A program made the position numbers and the translations under genes. From Rhizobium leguminosarum bv. trifolii WSM2297 (GTDB lineage: Bacteria > Pseudomonadota > Alphaproteobacteria > Rhizobiales > Rhizobiaceae), in contig NZ_JH719395.1 of the NCBI RefSeq assembly GCF_000271845.1, forward strand, positions 3,466,253 to 3,530,252: a stretch of 64,000 nt of DNA, in the 5' to 3' direction. Within the stretch, counting starts at the first letter, position 1, and each line of letters begins with the position of its first letter. Positions 54,726 to 63,343 of the stretch are shown here, in pieces. The notes beneath the pieces are model-generated. The model did no database searches, was not told where the DNA came from, and saw only the letters and a list, made by a program, of their open reading frames with translations.

Positions 54726-56285
54726 CTAGGGCCGGCGCGTCACCGGCCCCTTTTCCGTCAGCTCGGTATAGGCGAGCGTCTGATCGAGATGCCGTGCTCG
54801 GAGCGACAGCAGCCTTTCGGCATATTCAAGCCGGATCGCCGCATAGGCCGGATCCGATGCAACATTGTCGAGCTCCATCGGATCGTCGCGGAGATTGAAG
54901 AGCAGCGGCGGCAAGGCGGTAAAATGCACATATTTGAACCGTGCATCGCGGATCACCGCGAGATTGCATTCATTCGACTTCAGCCCGAAATGCCGCTCGG
55001 CCTGGCCCTCGGCGATATCGCGGAAATCGAACTCCCAGAATGCCGCGTCCCGCCAGCCCGATGCGCTCCCGCCCCTGCTCCCGCCACTGACGAACGGCAT
55101 CAGAGACCGGCCGTCGAGCCCGTTCTTCGCCTCGATGCCGAGCCTTTGGCAAAGGGTCGGAAAAACATCCGCAGCGCTGGTGAAATCGTCGACGATCCCG
55201 CCGGCCGCACCGCTTGAGGGGTCGCGAATGACAAGCGGAATATGATAGCTGCCGTCGAAGAAGCCGCCCTTCCCCAGCGTCCAGTGATCGCCCGCCATCT
55301 CGGCGTGATCCGAGGTGAAGACGATTAGCGTATCGTCCCAGGCGTCGGCATCCTTCAGGGCCTGCCAGATCCGGCCGAGCTGAGCATCGACCTCCGATAT
55401 CATGCCGTAATAGATCGCCCGGATCGCGCCGAAATCCTCGCCGTTCCATTCGCTGAGCGATCCCGTTGCGCCATGAATGAAGTTGCCATTGCCGGTGCGC
55501 GGCATGGCATAGGCGAGATAGGGATGACTTGCCTGTTCCGCATCGCGATCTACAGCGCGCGCAAAAGCCGGTCCCTCACCGGGCTTGAACATCCGGTTGA
55601 ACGGCTCCGGCACGGAGAATGGCGGATGCGGACGCAGGAAAGAGACATGCGCAAACCACGGCCTGTCCTGTTCGCCCAGCCAGCGCATGAACTCGCCGGC
55701 CAGGAACGCCGTCTGGGTCTCGTCGCTGGAATAGGCCGGTGCCGCATCGGAAATCTCGCCAGCGCGCGCACCGACTGGAATATGGATGTCGCGGCTGACG
55801 GCATTGGCATGGCCGCGGGACCGGAGCCAGGAAAGCCATTGTCTCTCATGCTCGGGCAGAAGCTGGCGTGCGGTAAAACCCGGCAGCACGCCTTCATATG
55901 TCGTCAGATGCGGATCCTTGGCGTGCATCCCGCGCGGATCGGGCGCCGTGTCGGTGTAGCCGAACAGGGTCGGGTCATACCCCGCCCGCCGGGCCGCGAG
56001 CGCCAGATTGTCGAAGCGGGCATCGAGCGGCGAACCGTTGCGGCAGACGCGATGGTTCATCTGATAGAGGCCGGTATAGAGCGTCGCCCGGGCCGGCGAG
56101 CAGGGTGCGGCCCCGGCGTAATGCCGCCGGAAGAGCGTGCCCTCCCGCGCCAGCGCATCGACATTTGGTGTCTTTACTGAGGGATGACCGACAGCCGACA
56201 GGCAATCGCCGCGCCACTGGTCCGCCGTGATCAGCAGAATGTTCGGCCGGCGATCCCGTGTTTCAATGCTGGTTGGTTTTGGCAT
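54726..56285 (-). CDS. alkaline-phosphatase superfamily hydrolase, PehA/phosphonate monoester hydrolase-like
   Basis: A 519-residue enzyme. ITADQWRGDCL gives the first metal ligand Asp22, CSPAR at residues 62-66 is the sulfatase-type motif whose Cys becomes formylglycine, and FTSDHAEMAGDH is the second metal site. The C-terminal KYVHFTALPPLLFNLRDDP and preceding blocks closely follow the R. leguminosarum phosphonate monoester/phosphodiester hydrolase. It probably hydrolyses phosphonate, phosphate or sulfate esters. Its start (ATG 56285) lies 23 bases inside the end of galE, so they are co-transcribed. A formylglycine-generating enzyme would be needed and is not in the window. Confidence 0.87.
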   Translation of the reverse strand: MPKPTSIETRDRRPNILLITADQWRGDCLSAVGHPSVKTPNVDALAREGTLFRRHYAGAAPCSPARATLYTGLYQMNHRVCRNGSPLDARFDNLALAARRAGYDPTLFGYTDTAPDPRGMHAKDPHLTTYEGVLPGFTARQLLPEHERQWLSWLRSRGHANAVSRDIHIPVGARAGEISDAAPAYSSDETQTAFLAGEFMRWLGEQDRPWFAHVSFLRPHPPFSVPEPFNRMFKPGEGPAFARAVDRDAEQASHPYLAYAMPRTGNGNFIHGATGSLSEWNGEDFGAIRAIYYGMISEVDAQLGRIWQALKDADAWDDTLIVFTSDHAEMAGDHWTLGKGGFFDGSYHIPLVIRDPSSGAAGGIVDDFTSAADVFPTLCQRLGIEAKNGLDGRSLMPFVSGGSRGGSASGWRDAAFWEFDFRDIAEGQAERHFGLKSNECNLAVIRDARFKYVHFTALPPLLFNLRDDPMELDNVASDPAYAAIRLEYAERLLSLRARHLDQTLAYTELTEKGPVTRRP

Positions 56286-57246
56286 GCCAGTTCCAGGCGG
56301 AGCGAATGATCTCGGACAGATCATATTGCGGCACCCAGCCGAGCACGTCGCGCGCCTTGTCGTTATTGGCGACCAGCGTATGCGAATCGCCTTCGCGCCG
56401 GCCGATATATTCGACCGGGAAAGGCCTGTTCGAAACGTCCTCGATGGCGCCGAGCAACTCCCTGACCGTCGTGCCGGTGCCGGTGCCGAGGTTGAGCGCG
56501 ACGGAATCCCCGCCCTTCAGCAGATATTCGACGGCGCGCACATGCGCATCGGCAAGGTCCAGCACATGGATATAGTCGCGCACGCAGGTGCCGTCGCGCG
56601 TCTCGTAATCGCTGCCGAACACCTTGAAGCCTTGGCGGCGGCCGAGTGCCGCATCGATCGCCAGGGGTATCGCATGCGTCTCCGGCTGGTGCCATTCGCC
56701 GATCCGGCCTTCGAAATCGGCGCCGGCGGCATTGAAATAACGCAACACCACCGAGCGCAGGCTTTTGTACTGGTCGTAATCGGCAAGCGCCTGTTCGACG
56801 ATATATTTCGTCCGCCCATAGGGGTTGATCGGCACCTGCCGGTGCTTCTCGTCGAGCGGCACGCTCTGCGGCAGGCCATAGGTGGCGCAGGTGGAAGAGA
56901 AGACGAAGGCGTTGACGCCGGCCGCCTGCGCCGCCGAAAGCAGCGTCAAAGTGCCGATGACATTGTTCTCATAAAAGGCAACCGGATCCTTGACCGATTC
57001 ACCGACCTCGATCAGCGCGGCGAAATGCAGGATCGCCGCCGGCTTGTGTTTGCCGAGCACCTCGTCCAGCCGGGCGCGATCGCGAATATCGCCCTCCTCG
57101 GCCGGCCCCCATTTGACGAACTCGCGATGGCCGTTCGAAAAATTATCGAAGACGACAGGCTTGTAGCCCTTGTTCGCCAGGTCGAGACACGTATGCGAGC
57201 CGATATAGCCGGCGCCGCCGACCACGAGAACCGTTTCACCTGCCAT
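56263..57246 (-). CDS. galE: UDP-glucose 4-epimerase GalE/ExoB
   Basis: A 327-residue extended SDR. The NAD motif GGAGYIGSHT spans residues 10-19; SSTCATYGLP and YGRTKYIVE hold the catalytic Ser and Tyr-x-x-x-Lys. It interconverts UDP-glucose and UDP-galactose, and in rhizobia supplies galactose for exopolysaccharide and lipopolysaccharide (ExoB). It is first in an operon with the PehA-like gene, which overlaps its 3' end by 23 bases. Confidence 0.94.
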   Translation of the reverse strand: MAGETVLVVGGAGYIGSHTCLDLANKGYKPVVFDNFSNGHREFVKWGPAEEGDIRDRARLDEVLGKHKPAAILHFAALIEVGESVKDPVAFYENNVIGTLTLLSAAQAAGVNAFVFSSTCATYGLPQSVPLDEKHRQVPINPYGRTKYIVEQALADYDQYKSLRSVVLRYFNAAGADFEGRIGEWHQPETHAIPLAIDAALGRRQGFKVFGSDYETRDGTCVRDYIHVLDLADAHVRAVEYLLKGGDSVALNLGTGTGTTVRELLGAIEDVSNRPFPVEYIGRREGDSHTLVANNDKARDVLGWVPQYDLSEIIRSAWNWHAKTNQH

Positions 57247-57488
57247 GCACCACCCTTATTATTAGCGAGAGATGAAAGAAACCTAGACGAGATACACGTC
57301 AATAAAAAGAAGGAATTGCGATAGGCGTGAACGCACAATACGTCAAATGCCGGAGACCGCCCTCCGTGCAATTCGTTTGGATCAGCCGCCTTCCAGAATT
57401 ATTCGCGTGATTTGCATGACCGCCCGTTTTAAGGGGCTTTCACCATCATGCTGCAACGGTCCGCAGCAATCAGCCAGGGAGCGCGCAG

Positions 57489-58133
57489 ATGAGGAAGGCA
57501 GTCATCGTTTGGGGCGGCTGGCAGGGTCATGAGCCGGAGCAATGCGCTGATATCGTCGCCGATCTCCTGCGCGAGGACGATTTTACGGTCGAGGTCACCG
57601 ATGATCTCGGCATATTCGGATCTCCGACGCTTGCGAAGACCGATCTTCTGGTGCCGATCATCACCGGCGAAACGCTCGAAAAACCTCACGCTAGCGCCCT
57701 GGTCGAAGCGGTGCGCGGCGGGCTGGGGCTTGCCGGCCATCACGGCGCGCTCGCCACCTCCTTCAAGGAAAGCGCCCCCTTCCGCTATGTCTCCGGCGTC
57801 ACCTGGGTCGCCCATCCCGGCAACATCATCGACTTTCGCGTCGCCGTCACCCGCCAGGACGATCCGGTCATGGAAGGCATTCCCGATTTCGACTACCGTT
57901 CGGAACAATATTATCTGCACTATGATCCGACAGTCGAAATCCTGGCGACCACCACCTTCACCGGCGCCTACGATCCGGCGGCCCGAAATGTCGTGATGCC
58001 TGTTGTTTTCAAGCGCCATTTCGGCTCCGGCCGCATCTTCTATTCCGCTCTCGGCCATGTCGCGGCCGAATTCGACCATCCCTATATGCCCCTCATCCTC
58101 CGGCGCGGCCTGAGCTGGGCCGCCCGTCGGTAA
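57489..58133 (+). CDS. ThuA domain-containing protein
   Basis: A 214-residue protein with a ThuA-like, glutamine-amidotransferase-like fold: MRKAVIVWGGWQGHEPEQCA, GGLGLAGHHGAL and FSALGH-type end (RIFYSALGHVAAEFDHP). ThuA in S. meliloti takes part in trehalose and related disaccharide use. This is a relative, not clearly ThuA itself, and no thuB dehydrogenase is adjacent. The ATG at 57489 follows GGGAGCGCG. The 242 bases upstream contain no gene. Confidence 0.85.
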   Translation: MRKAVIVWGGWQGHEPEQCADIVADLLREDDFTVEVTDDLGIFGSPTLAKTDLLVPIITGETLEKPHASALVEAVRGGLGLAGHHGALATSFKESAPFRYVSGVTWVAHPGNIIDFRVAVTRQDDPVMEGIPDFDYRSEQYYLHYDPTVEILATTTFTGAYDPAARNVVMPVVFKRHFGSGRIFYSALGHVAAEFDHPYMPLILRRGLSWAARR

Positions 58134-58195
58134 CATGAGACAGGCGAGACAGGCGGTCCTTGCCGACCGCCTGCCCGCGCCATAACTTGCCCCGC

Positions 58196-58765
58196 ATGCA
58201 GGATCGCTTCTCCTTCTTCCCCGCCACTGCCGACCGCCTGGCCGACATCGAAGCGGTCTTCGACGATTGCGCCGACGGCGGCAATTGCCGCTGCGCTTAC
58301 TGGTATCTTCCGAATGCCGATTACAAGGCCGGATGGGGCGAAGGAAATCGCAGCTGGTTTCGAAGCCTGCTCGGCGGTCCGCGCCCGCCCGGCATTCTCG
58401 GCTATCACCAGAATGAGTCGGCCGGCTGGTGCGGCGTGGCGCCGCGCATCGTTTTCGACCGGCTGCGCCGCTCAAAACCCTTTGCTCCGGTCGATGACAG
58501 ACCGGTCTGGTCGATCAACTGCTTCATCGTCCGCAAGCCGTTCCGGCGGCAGGGCCTGTCGCGGCTGCTACTGAACCAGGCCGTCGAATTCGCAAGGACA
58601 AACGGAGCCGAATGTCTCGAGGCATATCCTGTCGATCAGGCGGCCCGCACGTCGAACGGAGCCGAGCTCTATCCAGGAACGCTTGCGATGTTCCTTGATG
58701 AAGGTTTCGTCGAAGTGGCAAGACGCCTGCCGTCAAGGCCGATCGGCCGCCTGCAATGCCGCTAA
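58196..58765 (+). CDS. GNAT family N-acetyltransferase
   Basis: A 189-residue protein. After a Cys-rich N-terminal region (CADGGNCRCAYWYL) comes the acetyl-CoA motif CFIVRKPFRRQGLSRLLLNQ (A motif) and a C-terminal beta region ending RLQCR. Substrate unknown. The start ATG at 58196 (MQDRFSFFPA) is chosen by alignment of the domain; an upstream in-frame ATG at 58160 is possible. It lies 62 bases after the ThuA-like gene, perhaps in one transcript. Confidence 0.82.
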   Translation: MQDRFSFFPATADRLADIEAVFDDCADGGNCRCAYWYLPNADYKAGWGEGNRSWFRSLLGGPRPPGILGYHQNESAGWCGVAPRIVFDRLRRSKPFAPVDDRPVWSINCFIVRKPFRRQGLSRLLLNQAVEFARTNGAECLEAYPVDQAARTSNGAELYPGTLAMFLDEGFVEVARRLPSRPIGRLQCR

Positions 58766-58790
58766 GTAATTGAGGAGTTGGCGGTAGGGT

Positions 58791-59045
58791 CTAACGAGCC
58801 GCTTTCAACTGTCGGTCGTCGTCGACGGCGGGAGCTGCCTCGTCATAGACCCGCATCAGCCGCCCGGCCGCCTTCAGCCTCTCGATAAGATCGTTTCCAT
58901 CGGCCGAGGCCCTCGTCAGCTCCAGCTGCTCGAACTCCCGCAGCGCCTGCGCCCAATGGCTTTCCCCGCGCCCTTCCGGCCTGCCTTCCGATTCCCACAG
59001 TGAATAAGCGCGCTGGCTGACCCAGGCGTCCCTATTATGACTCAT
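58791..59045 (-). CDS. DUF2934 family protein
   Basis: An 84-residue protein. AWVSQRAYSLWESEGRPEGR, then HWAQALREFEQ is the DUF2934 signature, a short helical domain common in rhizobia and of unknown function. Two adjacent ATG codons (59048 and 59045) are candidates; GGGG precedes them. It is convergent with the GNAT gene and divergent from the DUF6880 gene. Confidence 0.8.
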   Translation of the reverse strand: MSHNRDAWVSQRAYSLWESEGRPEGRGESHWAQALREFEQLELTRASADGNDLIERLKAAGRLMRVYDEAAPAVDDDRQLKAAR

Positions 59046-59210
59046 CATCAACCCCAGCGAGAAATTTGGAAACAATATTCGACAGGCAACAAGGTGCCAA
59101 AACCGGCTTTAGGAGTCGTTACGAGGCAGCGTTAGTTTTTAGCTAATACAACACCTTGGCCTCCTACCGTCTCCGGGTTAGGGTCCCCGCAGAAACGACA
59201 GCGGTGACCG

Positions 59211-60647
59211 ATGGCAGCAAAGACAACTCTCAACGCGAAAAACCTGGAAGCCCTCGGCGCCCAACGTCTCGCCGAACTGCTGATCGAGATCAGCATGGGC
59301 AGTGCCGCCCACAAACGACGGCTTCGAATGGAGCTTGCCGGCAATCAAGGCAGTGCCGAAGTGGCACGCGAAGTGCGCAAGCGTCTCGCCAGCATTGCGC
59401 GAGCCAGCAGCTTCATCGAATGGCATAAGGTGAAGGCTGTTAACGCCGACTTGGAAACGCAGCGATCTACAATCGTCACCGTCGTCGCCGCCGACGATCC
59501 GAAGGAAGCGTTCGATCTCATCTGGCAATTCCTTGCCGTCGCCCACACGATATTCGAGCGATCTAACAGCGGCGACAGCGTTTTCATCGAGACCTTCCAT
59601 CAGGCATGCGCCGATGCCGGCGTCATCGCCAGCGCCGCGGGCATCGGTATCGATGCCCTTGCCGACAGGGTCTTTAATGCGCTGCAGGATAACAACCACG
59701 GCCAATATGATCCGCTGATCGCCGAAATGGTTCCGGCGCTGGGCAAGGACGGCTTGGAACATTTGAAGAGCCTGCTGGTGCAATGGTCGAAGGAAGCGGA
59801 GGAGAAGCCTGACGACGCCGACCGCGAGGTTTTCGGCTGGGGCGGCAATGGGCCGATCTACAGGGATGAGATCGAAGCCAACCACCGGCAAATGACGGCG
59901 CGCATCGCTCTGCAGGAAATTGCCGATGCCCAGAATGATGTCGATGCCTTCATCGCCCAGCAGCCGGAAGAGACGTTAAGGGCGCCGACGATCGCAACCG
60001 AGATTGCCGACCGTTTGCTCCTGGCTGGACGCGCCGAGGAAGCATTGAAGATCTTGGACGGCGCCGATCACAGGGGGCGTTTCGAACTGCCCTTTGAGTG
60101 GCAGCGCGCCCGCGTCGAAGCACTCTCCGCGCTCGGACGAGGAGAGGAAGCACAGGCCTATCAATGGCAATGTTTCGAACAGTCGCTGGACGGCGAGCAC
60201 CTTCGCGCTTTGCTGCGAAGGCTCCCCGACTTCGACGATATCGAGGCCGAGGAGAAGGCATTCGCCTTCGTCCATGGCTTTCCGGATGTTCATCGAGCCC
60301 TTGCCTTTTTCCTGACCTGGCCCGCACTGGCCGAGGCGGCGAAACTCATCTCCAACCGCCAGGCGGATCTGGACGGGAACCTGTACGAGCTGATGACACC
60401 GGCCGCCGAGATACTGCAGGAGAAACATCCGCTCGCAGCCACCATGCTTCTGCGGGCGATGATCGGTTTTGCCCTCGATTACGGCCGATCCAGCCGTTAC
60501 AAGCATGCCGCGCGCCATCTGGCGGAATGCGCGTCGCTCGCGCCGCATATCGACGATTTCGGCAGCGTTCGGCCTCACGACGCCTATGTTGTCGAGCTGA
60601 AGCGCAAACACGCAAACAAGCATGGCTTCTGGAGCTTGCCGCGTTAG
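59211..60647 (+). CDS. DUF6880 family protein
   Basis: A 478-residue, mostly helical cytosolic protein. It begins MAAKTTLNAKNLEALGAQRL and shows repeated Ala/Leu-rich helix pairs (AGRAEEALKILDGAD, LGRGEEAQAYQWQC) that resemble tetratricopeptide-like repeats, and ends KHANKHGFWSLPR. This matches the DUF6880 group, function unknown. The next gene, a DsbA-like protein, begins 38 bases after the stop and is probably in the same transcript. Confidence 0.78.
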   Translation: MAAKTTLNAKNLEALGAQRLAELLIEISMGSAAHKRRLRMELAGNQGSAEVAREVRKRLASIARASSFIEWHKVKAVNADLETQRSTIVTVVAADDPKEAFDLIWQFLAVAHTIFERSNSGDSVFIETFHQACADAGVIASAAGIGIDALADRVFNALQDNNHGQYDPLIAEMVPALGKDGLEHLKSLLVQWSKEAEEKPDDADREVFGWGGNGPIYRDEIEANHRQMTARIALQEIADAQNDVDAFIAQQPEETLRAPTIATEIADRLLLAGRAEEALKILDGADHRGRFELPFEWQRARVEALSALGRGEEAQAYQWQCFEQSLDGEHLRALLRRLPDFDDIEAEEKAFAFVHGFPDVHRALAFFLTWPALAEAAKLISNRQADLDGNLYELMTPAAEILQEKHPLAATMLLRAMIGFALDYGRSSRYKHAARHLAECASLAPHIDDFGSVRPHDAYVVELKRKHANKHGFWSLPR

Positions 60648-60685
60648 GCCGAATAGCCGATTTCACCAACGATAAGGACATCACC

Positions 60686-61246
60686 ATGACCCGAACCTCG
60701 TGGCACGCCGACCCGCTGAGCTGGGGCAATGGCCCGCGCATCTTCGAGGCCTTTCTCGAACCCACCTGCCCCTACTCGGTAAGGGCGTTCAACAAGCTCG
60801 ACGCTCTTCTCGATCAGGCCGGCAGAGACAAGATCACCATCAACATCCGCCTGCAGTCGCAACCCTGGCACATGTATTCCGGCGTGCTCGTCCGCTGCAT
60901 CATCGCCGCCTCGACGCTGCAAGGCGGCAAGGAGACGGCAAAGAAGGTCATGGCCGCCATCGCTAGGCATCCCGAGGAATTCGAGTTCGATCATCACGCC
61001 GGCGGCGCGAATATGGACGTGACGCCGAACCAGATCATCGAGCGCCTGGAAAACTACAGCGGCGTCAAGCTGAAGGACGCCTTCGCAATTCCGAATCTCG
61101 ACCGGGAAATCAAATGGCACTGCAAATACGCCCGGCAGAACGGCATCCACGTCTCGCCGACCTTCATGATCGACGGGCTGGTGCAGGCGGATATGAGCAG
61201 CGGCGACGAGGTTGGAGCTTGGGTCCAAAAGCTGCTCGGAAGCTGA
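60686..61246 (+). CDS. monothiol DsbA-family thioredoxin-like protein
   Basis: A 186-residue thioredoxin-fold protein. The active-site region EPTCPYSVRAF keeps the first Cys (Cys28) of the CPxC motif but has Ser in place of the second. The cis-Pro loop is HVSPTFMIDG near 155. It has no signal peptide, so it is probably cytoplasmic. The single Cys suggests a peroxiredoxin-, isomerase- or glutathione-linked activity rather than disulfide formation. The ATG at 60686 follows AAGGA. It is probably co-transcribed with the DUF6880 gene. Confidence 0.82.
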   Translation: MTRTSWHADPLSWGNGPRIFEAFLEPTCPYSVRAFNKLDALLDQAGRDKITINIRLQSQPWHMYSGVLVRCIIAASTLQGGKETAKKVMAAIARHPEEFEFDHHAGGANMDVTPNQIIERLENYSGVKLKDAFAIPNLDREIKWHCKYARQNGIHVSPTFMIDGLVQADMSSGDEVGAWVQKLLGS

Positions 61247-61338
61247 CGGCAGCCAATCGTGCGTTACCTGAATGAATTGATCACAGCTCCCAACAGATGA
61301 TAAATATTGATAAGTATCTACCAGGAGAGTCTCTCGCT

Positions 61339-61583
61339 ATGAGCGCGACCGCCAAGCTATTCATGCATGGGCGCAGCCAAGCCGTGCGTCTGCCAAAGGA
61401 GTTCCGCTTCGAAGGCAAGGAGGTCCGGGTCAGCCGGATCGGCAATCGCGTGATCCTCGAACCGCTCGACGCTGACAACGCCATGCCTTGGGAGGCGATC
61501 GACAAGTAGGCGACACGCCTTTCATGCCGGAAGGTCGTGAGCAACCGTCTATGCCAGCCGACCGCGCCGTGTTCGGCTGGTGA
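61339..61583 (+). pseudogene. vapB: vapB antitoxin, frameshifted
   Basis: ATG at 61339 with GGAGAG upstream opens 56 codons ([20 protein letters not shown], then [20 protein letters not shown]), a VapB/MazE-type DNA-binding N-terminus. It stops early at TAG 61507. Restoring one base after 61506 (AAG-cTA-GGC) continues the frame for 25 more residues, LGDTPFMPEGREQPSMPADR and then AVFGW, ending at TGA 61581-61583. That restored end overlaps the vapC start as GTGA, the usual arrangement. So the toxin-binding tail has been lost by a one-base deletion. The DNA-binding part may still be made. Confidence 0.8.
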
Positions 61584-61939
61584 TCCACCTTGATACCAAT
61601 GTCGCAATCGCGCTCTTGAACGGACGGCCACCTCAAGTTCGCGAGCGCTTCGATGAGGCGCGAAATGCAAGAACCCCGCTCGGCCTGTGAATCATCGTCT
61701 ACCATGAGCTGATGTATGGTGCTCCAGCCAGCGAGCGCCGACACGCGAACGAGGAGAAGATCGCCCTGTTCATTTCGTCGGGCGGGGTTTCTCTGATCGA
61801 TTTCAACGAGGGCGACGCAGAAGAAGCAGCGGATATTCGCGCCCATCTCCGGAGACAGGGCACACCGATCGGGGTATGGAATGGGCGCCGCCAGCGCCGT
61901 CACAATAAAAGCGTCTGCCGGGAACAATGGGCGACTTAG
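61580..61939 (+). pseudogene. vapC: vapC toxin (PIN domain), degraded
   Basis: From GTG 61580 the frame reads VIHLDTNVAIALLNGRPPQV, a PIN-domain start with the first acidic residue (LDTN). It meets TGA at 61688-61690 after 36 residues, then continues IIVYHELMYGAPASERRHAN with the second acidic residue, through FISSGGVSLIDFNEGDAEEA and ADIRAHLRRQGTPIG. After that the expected PYDVLIAGQA region is missing or out of frame. The gene thus has a nonsense change and a later deletion/frameshift and cannot make an active ribonuclease. The region 61940-62116 holds no gene I can support. Confidence 0.85.
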
Positions 61940-62116
61940 CCGGCTTGTCGGATTGCCCGCGTGTCGACCGACCTTTCACCGCCTCATGAAGTAAGATTAG
62001 CCGCCGTAATGAGGCCTGGGGAGCAGGAACCGGCTTAAACTAGCGTTCCGCCGCCGAGCTTCGGACGAGTTGGATAAGCTGGTGACCGGCGGGCCCTTTC
62101 GCCGCCGTTATGGCCC

Positions 62117-62410
62117 TCAATTGTAACCAGGCTTGAGGATCCCCAGCAGAAGTAGAGTGATTGGGATCAAATTGGCAGTGCTAACCACGACGAAAACAGG
62201 CCAAGCTATCAAGAACTTCTCTTTCGGCTTTGCCGTGAAGCGATCATCGTCGTCGAATTCCGAAATTTTGGGGCCGAAATCTTCGCTAAAATCGAAGCCG
62301 TTTTTGCAATAGAAAATGATCGACCTGATATACCAATACCAGCTCCAAGCACACATGCCTCCTACCAGGCAGAAGGGCACCCACAGCCAGTAGCGGTCTT
62401 CACCAGCCAT
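62117..62410 (-). CDS. hypothetical two-helix membrane protein
   Basis: A 97-residue protein with a hydrophobic, Trp-rich first segment (WLWVPFCLVGGMCAWSWYWY) and a second near the C-terminus (FLIAWPVFVVVSTANLIPIT), separated by an acidic loop (ISEFDDDDRFTAKPKEK). ATG at 62410 (MAGEDRYW) follows GAGGGAAT. No known family. Base composition is lower in GC than its neighbours, and it sits between a decayed toxin-antitoxin pair and a tRNA gene, which suggests acquired DNA. Confidence 0.6.
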   Translation of the reverse strand: MAGEDRYWLWVPFCLVGGMCAWSWYWYIRSIIFYCKNGFDFSEDFGPKISEFDDDDRFTAKPKEKFLIAWPVFVVVSTANLIPITLLLLGILKPGYN

Positions 62411-62516
62411 ATAATATTCCCTCACAGACTAACTGAACCCGGGAGGGGTTAAGCCGTCCCACAACGTCGCCATCTTTGACCACCTTATGCACCGGCAGAT
62501 AGGTGTTCTTCTCCAT
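62400..62516 (-). pseudogene. possible gene remnant downstream of tRNA-Ser
   Basis: A 38-codon frame from ATG 62516 (MEKNTYLPVHKVVKDGDVVG, then RLNPSRVQLVCEGILYGW). The same frame continues upstream without a stop into protein-like sequence (ILYPNARYLALVREW) up to the tRNA 3' end but has no good start codon. It overlaps the start of the 97-residue gene by 11 bases. It could be the 3' end of a gene cut at the tRNA; I give it low weight. Confidence 0.25.
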
Positions 62517-62595
62517 CCACTCCCGGACGAGAGCGAGGTATCGTGCGTTAGGGTAGAGAATTTTGCTTGCCGACAAAAGCTTATGGCTGAGGAAA

Positions 62596-62685
62596 TGGCG
62601 GAGAGGGTGGGATTTGAACCCACGATACCCTTGCAGGTATGCCGCATTTCGAGTGCGGTGCATTCGACCACTCTGCCACCTCTCC
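62596..62685 (-). tRNA. tRNA-Ser (anticodon CGA)
   Basis: A 90-base class II tRNA with GGAGAGG/CCTCTCC acceptor stem, anticodon loop CTCGAAA in the stem CCGCA/TGCGG, a long variable arm (TACCTGCAAGGGTA), the T loop GTTCAAATC and an encoded CCA end. The anticodon CGA reads UCG. A plausible minus-strand promoter (TTGCCA, 17 bases, TATGAG) lies about 40 bases upstream. Confidence 0.96.
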
Positions 62686-62780
62686 GCGGTCTGGTCGGCG
62701 CTTGTTCGGCGCGGGCGTTCTCATAACGAGCATACGACGGGTTGGCAAGCCGAAAAGTCGAAGCATTCCATCCTTTTGCC

Positions 62781-62809
62781 TTGACACCTTTTTGTCACTC
62801 GCGTATCTC
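62781..62809 (+). promoter_or_regulatory. sigma-70-like promoter of rplU-rpmA
   Basis: TTGACA (62781-62786), 17 bases, TATCTC (62804-62809). It leaves a leader of about 175 bases before rplU; no riboswitch is evident in it. Confidence 0.6.
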
Positions 62810-62991
62810 GGCTGCGCGATAGGTTTGGAGTAATCCGTACCTTGTCTGTCCCGCGCTCGCGTGGGGCATTTCACCGGCAGAAAGAGTTCGAGGCCAGCCC
62901 TCTGAAATCCCTGCTTAACATCGACTGATAAAAAGACGGCCGCCTTGCTCAAGCAGCGAGGAGAGCTGGAACGAACATGAAAGGATAAAAA

Positions 62992-63309
62992 ATGTTCGCA
63001 GTCATCAAGACCGGCGGTAAACAGTACCGTGTGGCAGCCAACGACGTGCTGACCATCGAAAAGCTGGAAGCCACCGCTGGCGACTCCATTGAATTCACCG
63101 AAGTGCTCGTGATCGGCGAAGGCGCCGACGCTGCGATCGGTGCGCCCTTCGTAACCGGCGCCTCTGTCAAGGCAGAAGTCGTCGAACAGAACCGCGGCAA
63201 GAAGGTCATCGCCTTCAAGAAGCGCCGCCGTCAAAATTCGAAGCGTTCGCGCGGCCATCGTCAGCATCACACGGTCGTCCGTATCACGGACATCGTGGCT
63301 GCCAAGTAA
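62992..63309 (+). CDS. rplU: 50S ribosomal protein L21
   Basis: A 105-residue protein: [20 protein letters not shown], then [20 protein letters not shown] and [13 protein letters not shown], the L21 fold and basic C-terminal half. It binds 23S rRNA near L20. ATG at 62992 has AAGGA seven bases upstream. It is followed 34 bases later by rpmA, the standard pair. Confidence 0.97.
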   Translation: MFAVIKTGGKQYRVAANDVLTIEKLEATAGDSIEFTEVLVIGEGADAAIGAPFVTGASVKAEVVEQNRGKKVIAFKKRRRQNSKRSRGHRQHHTVVRITDIVAAK

Positions 63310-63343
63310 GATCAACGGGACAAGGTTTTAAAGGAGAACTCCA

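Noticed and set aside
62596..62685. Attachment-site duplication of the tRNA-Ser 3' end
   Set aside because: No second copy of the tRNA 3' end was found elsewhere in the window.
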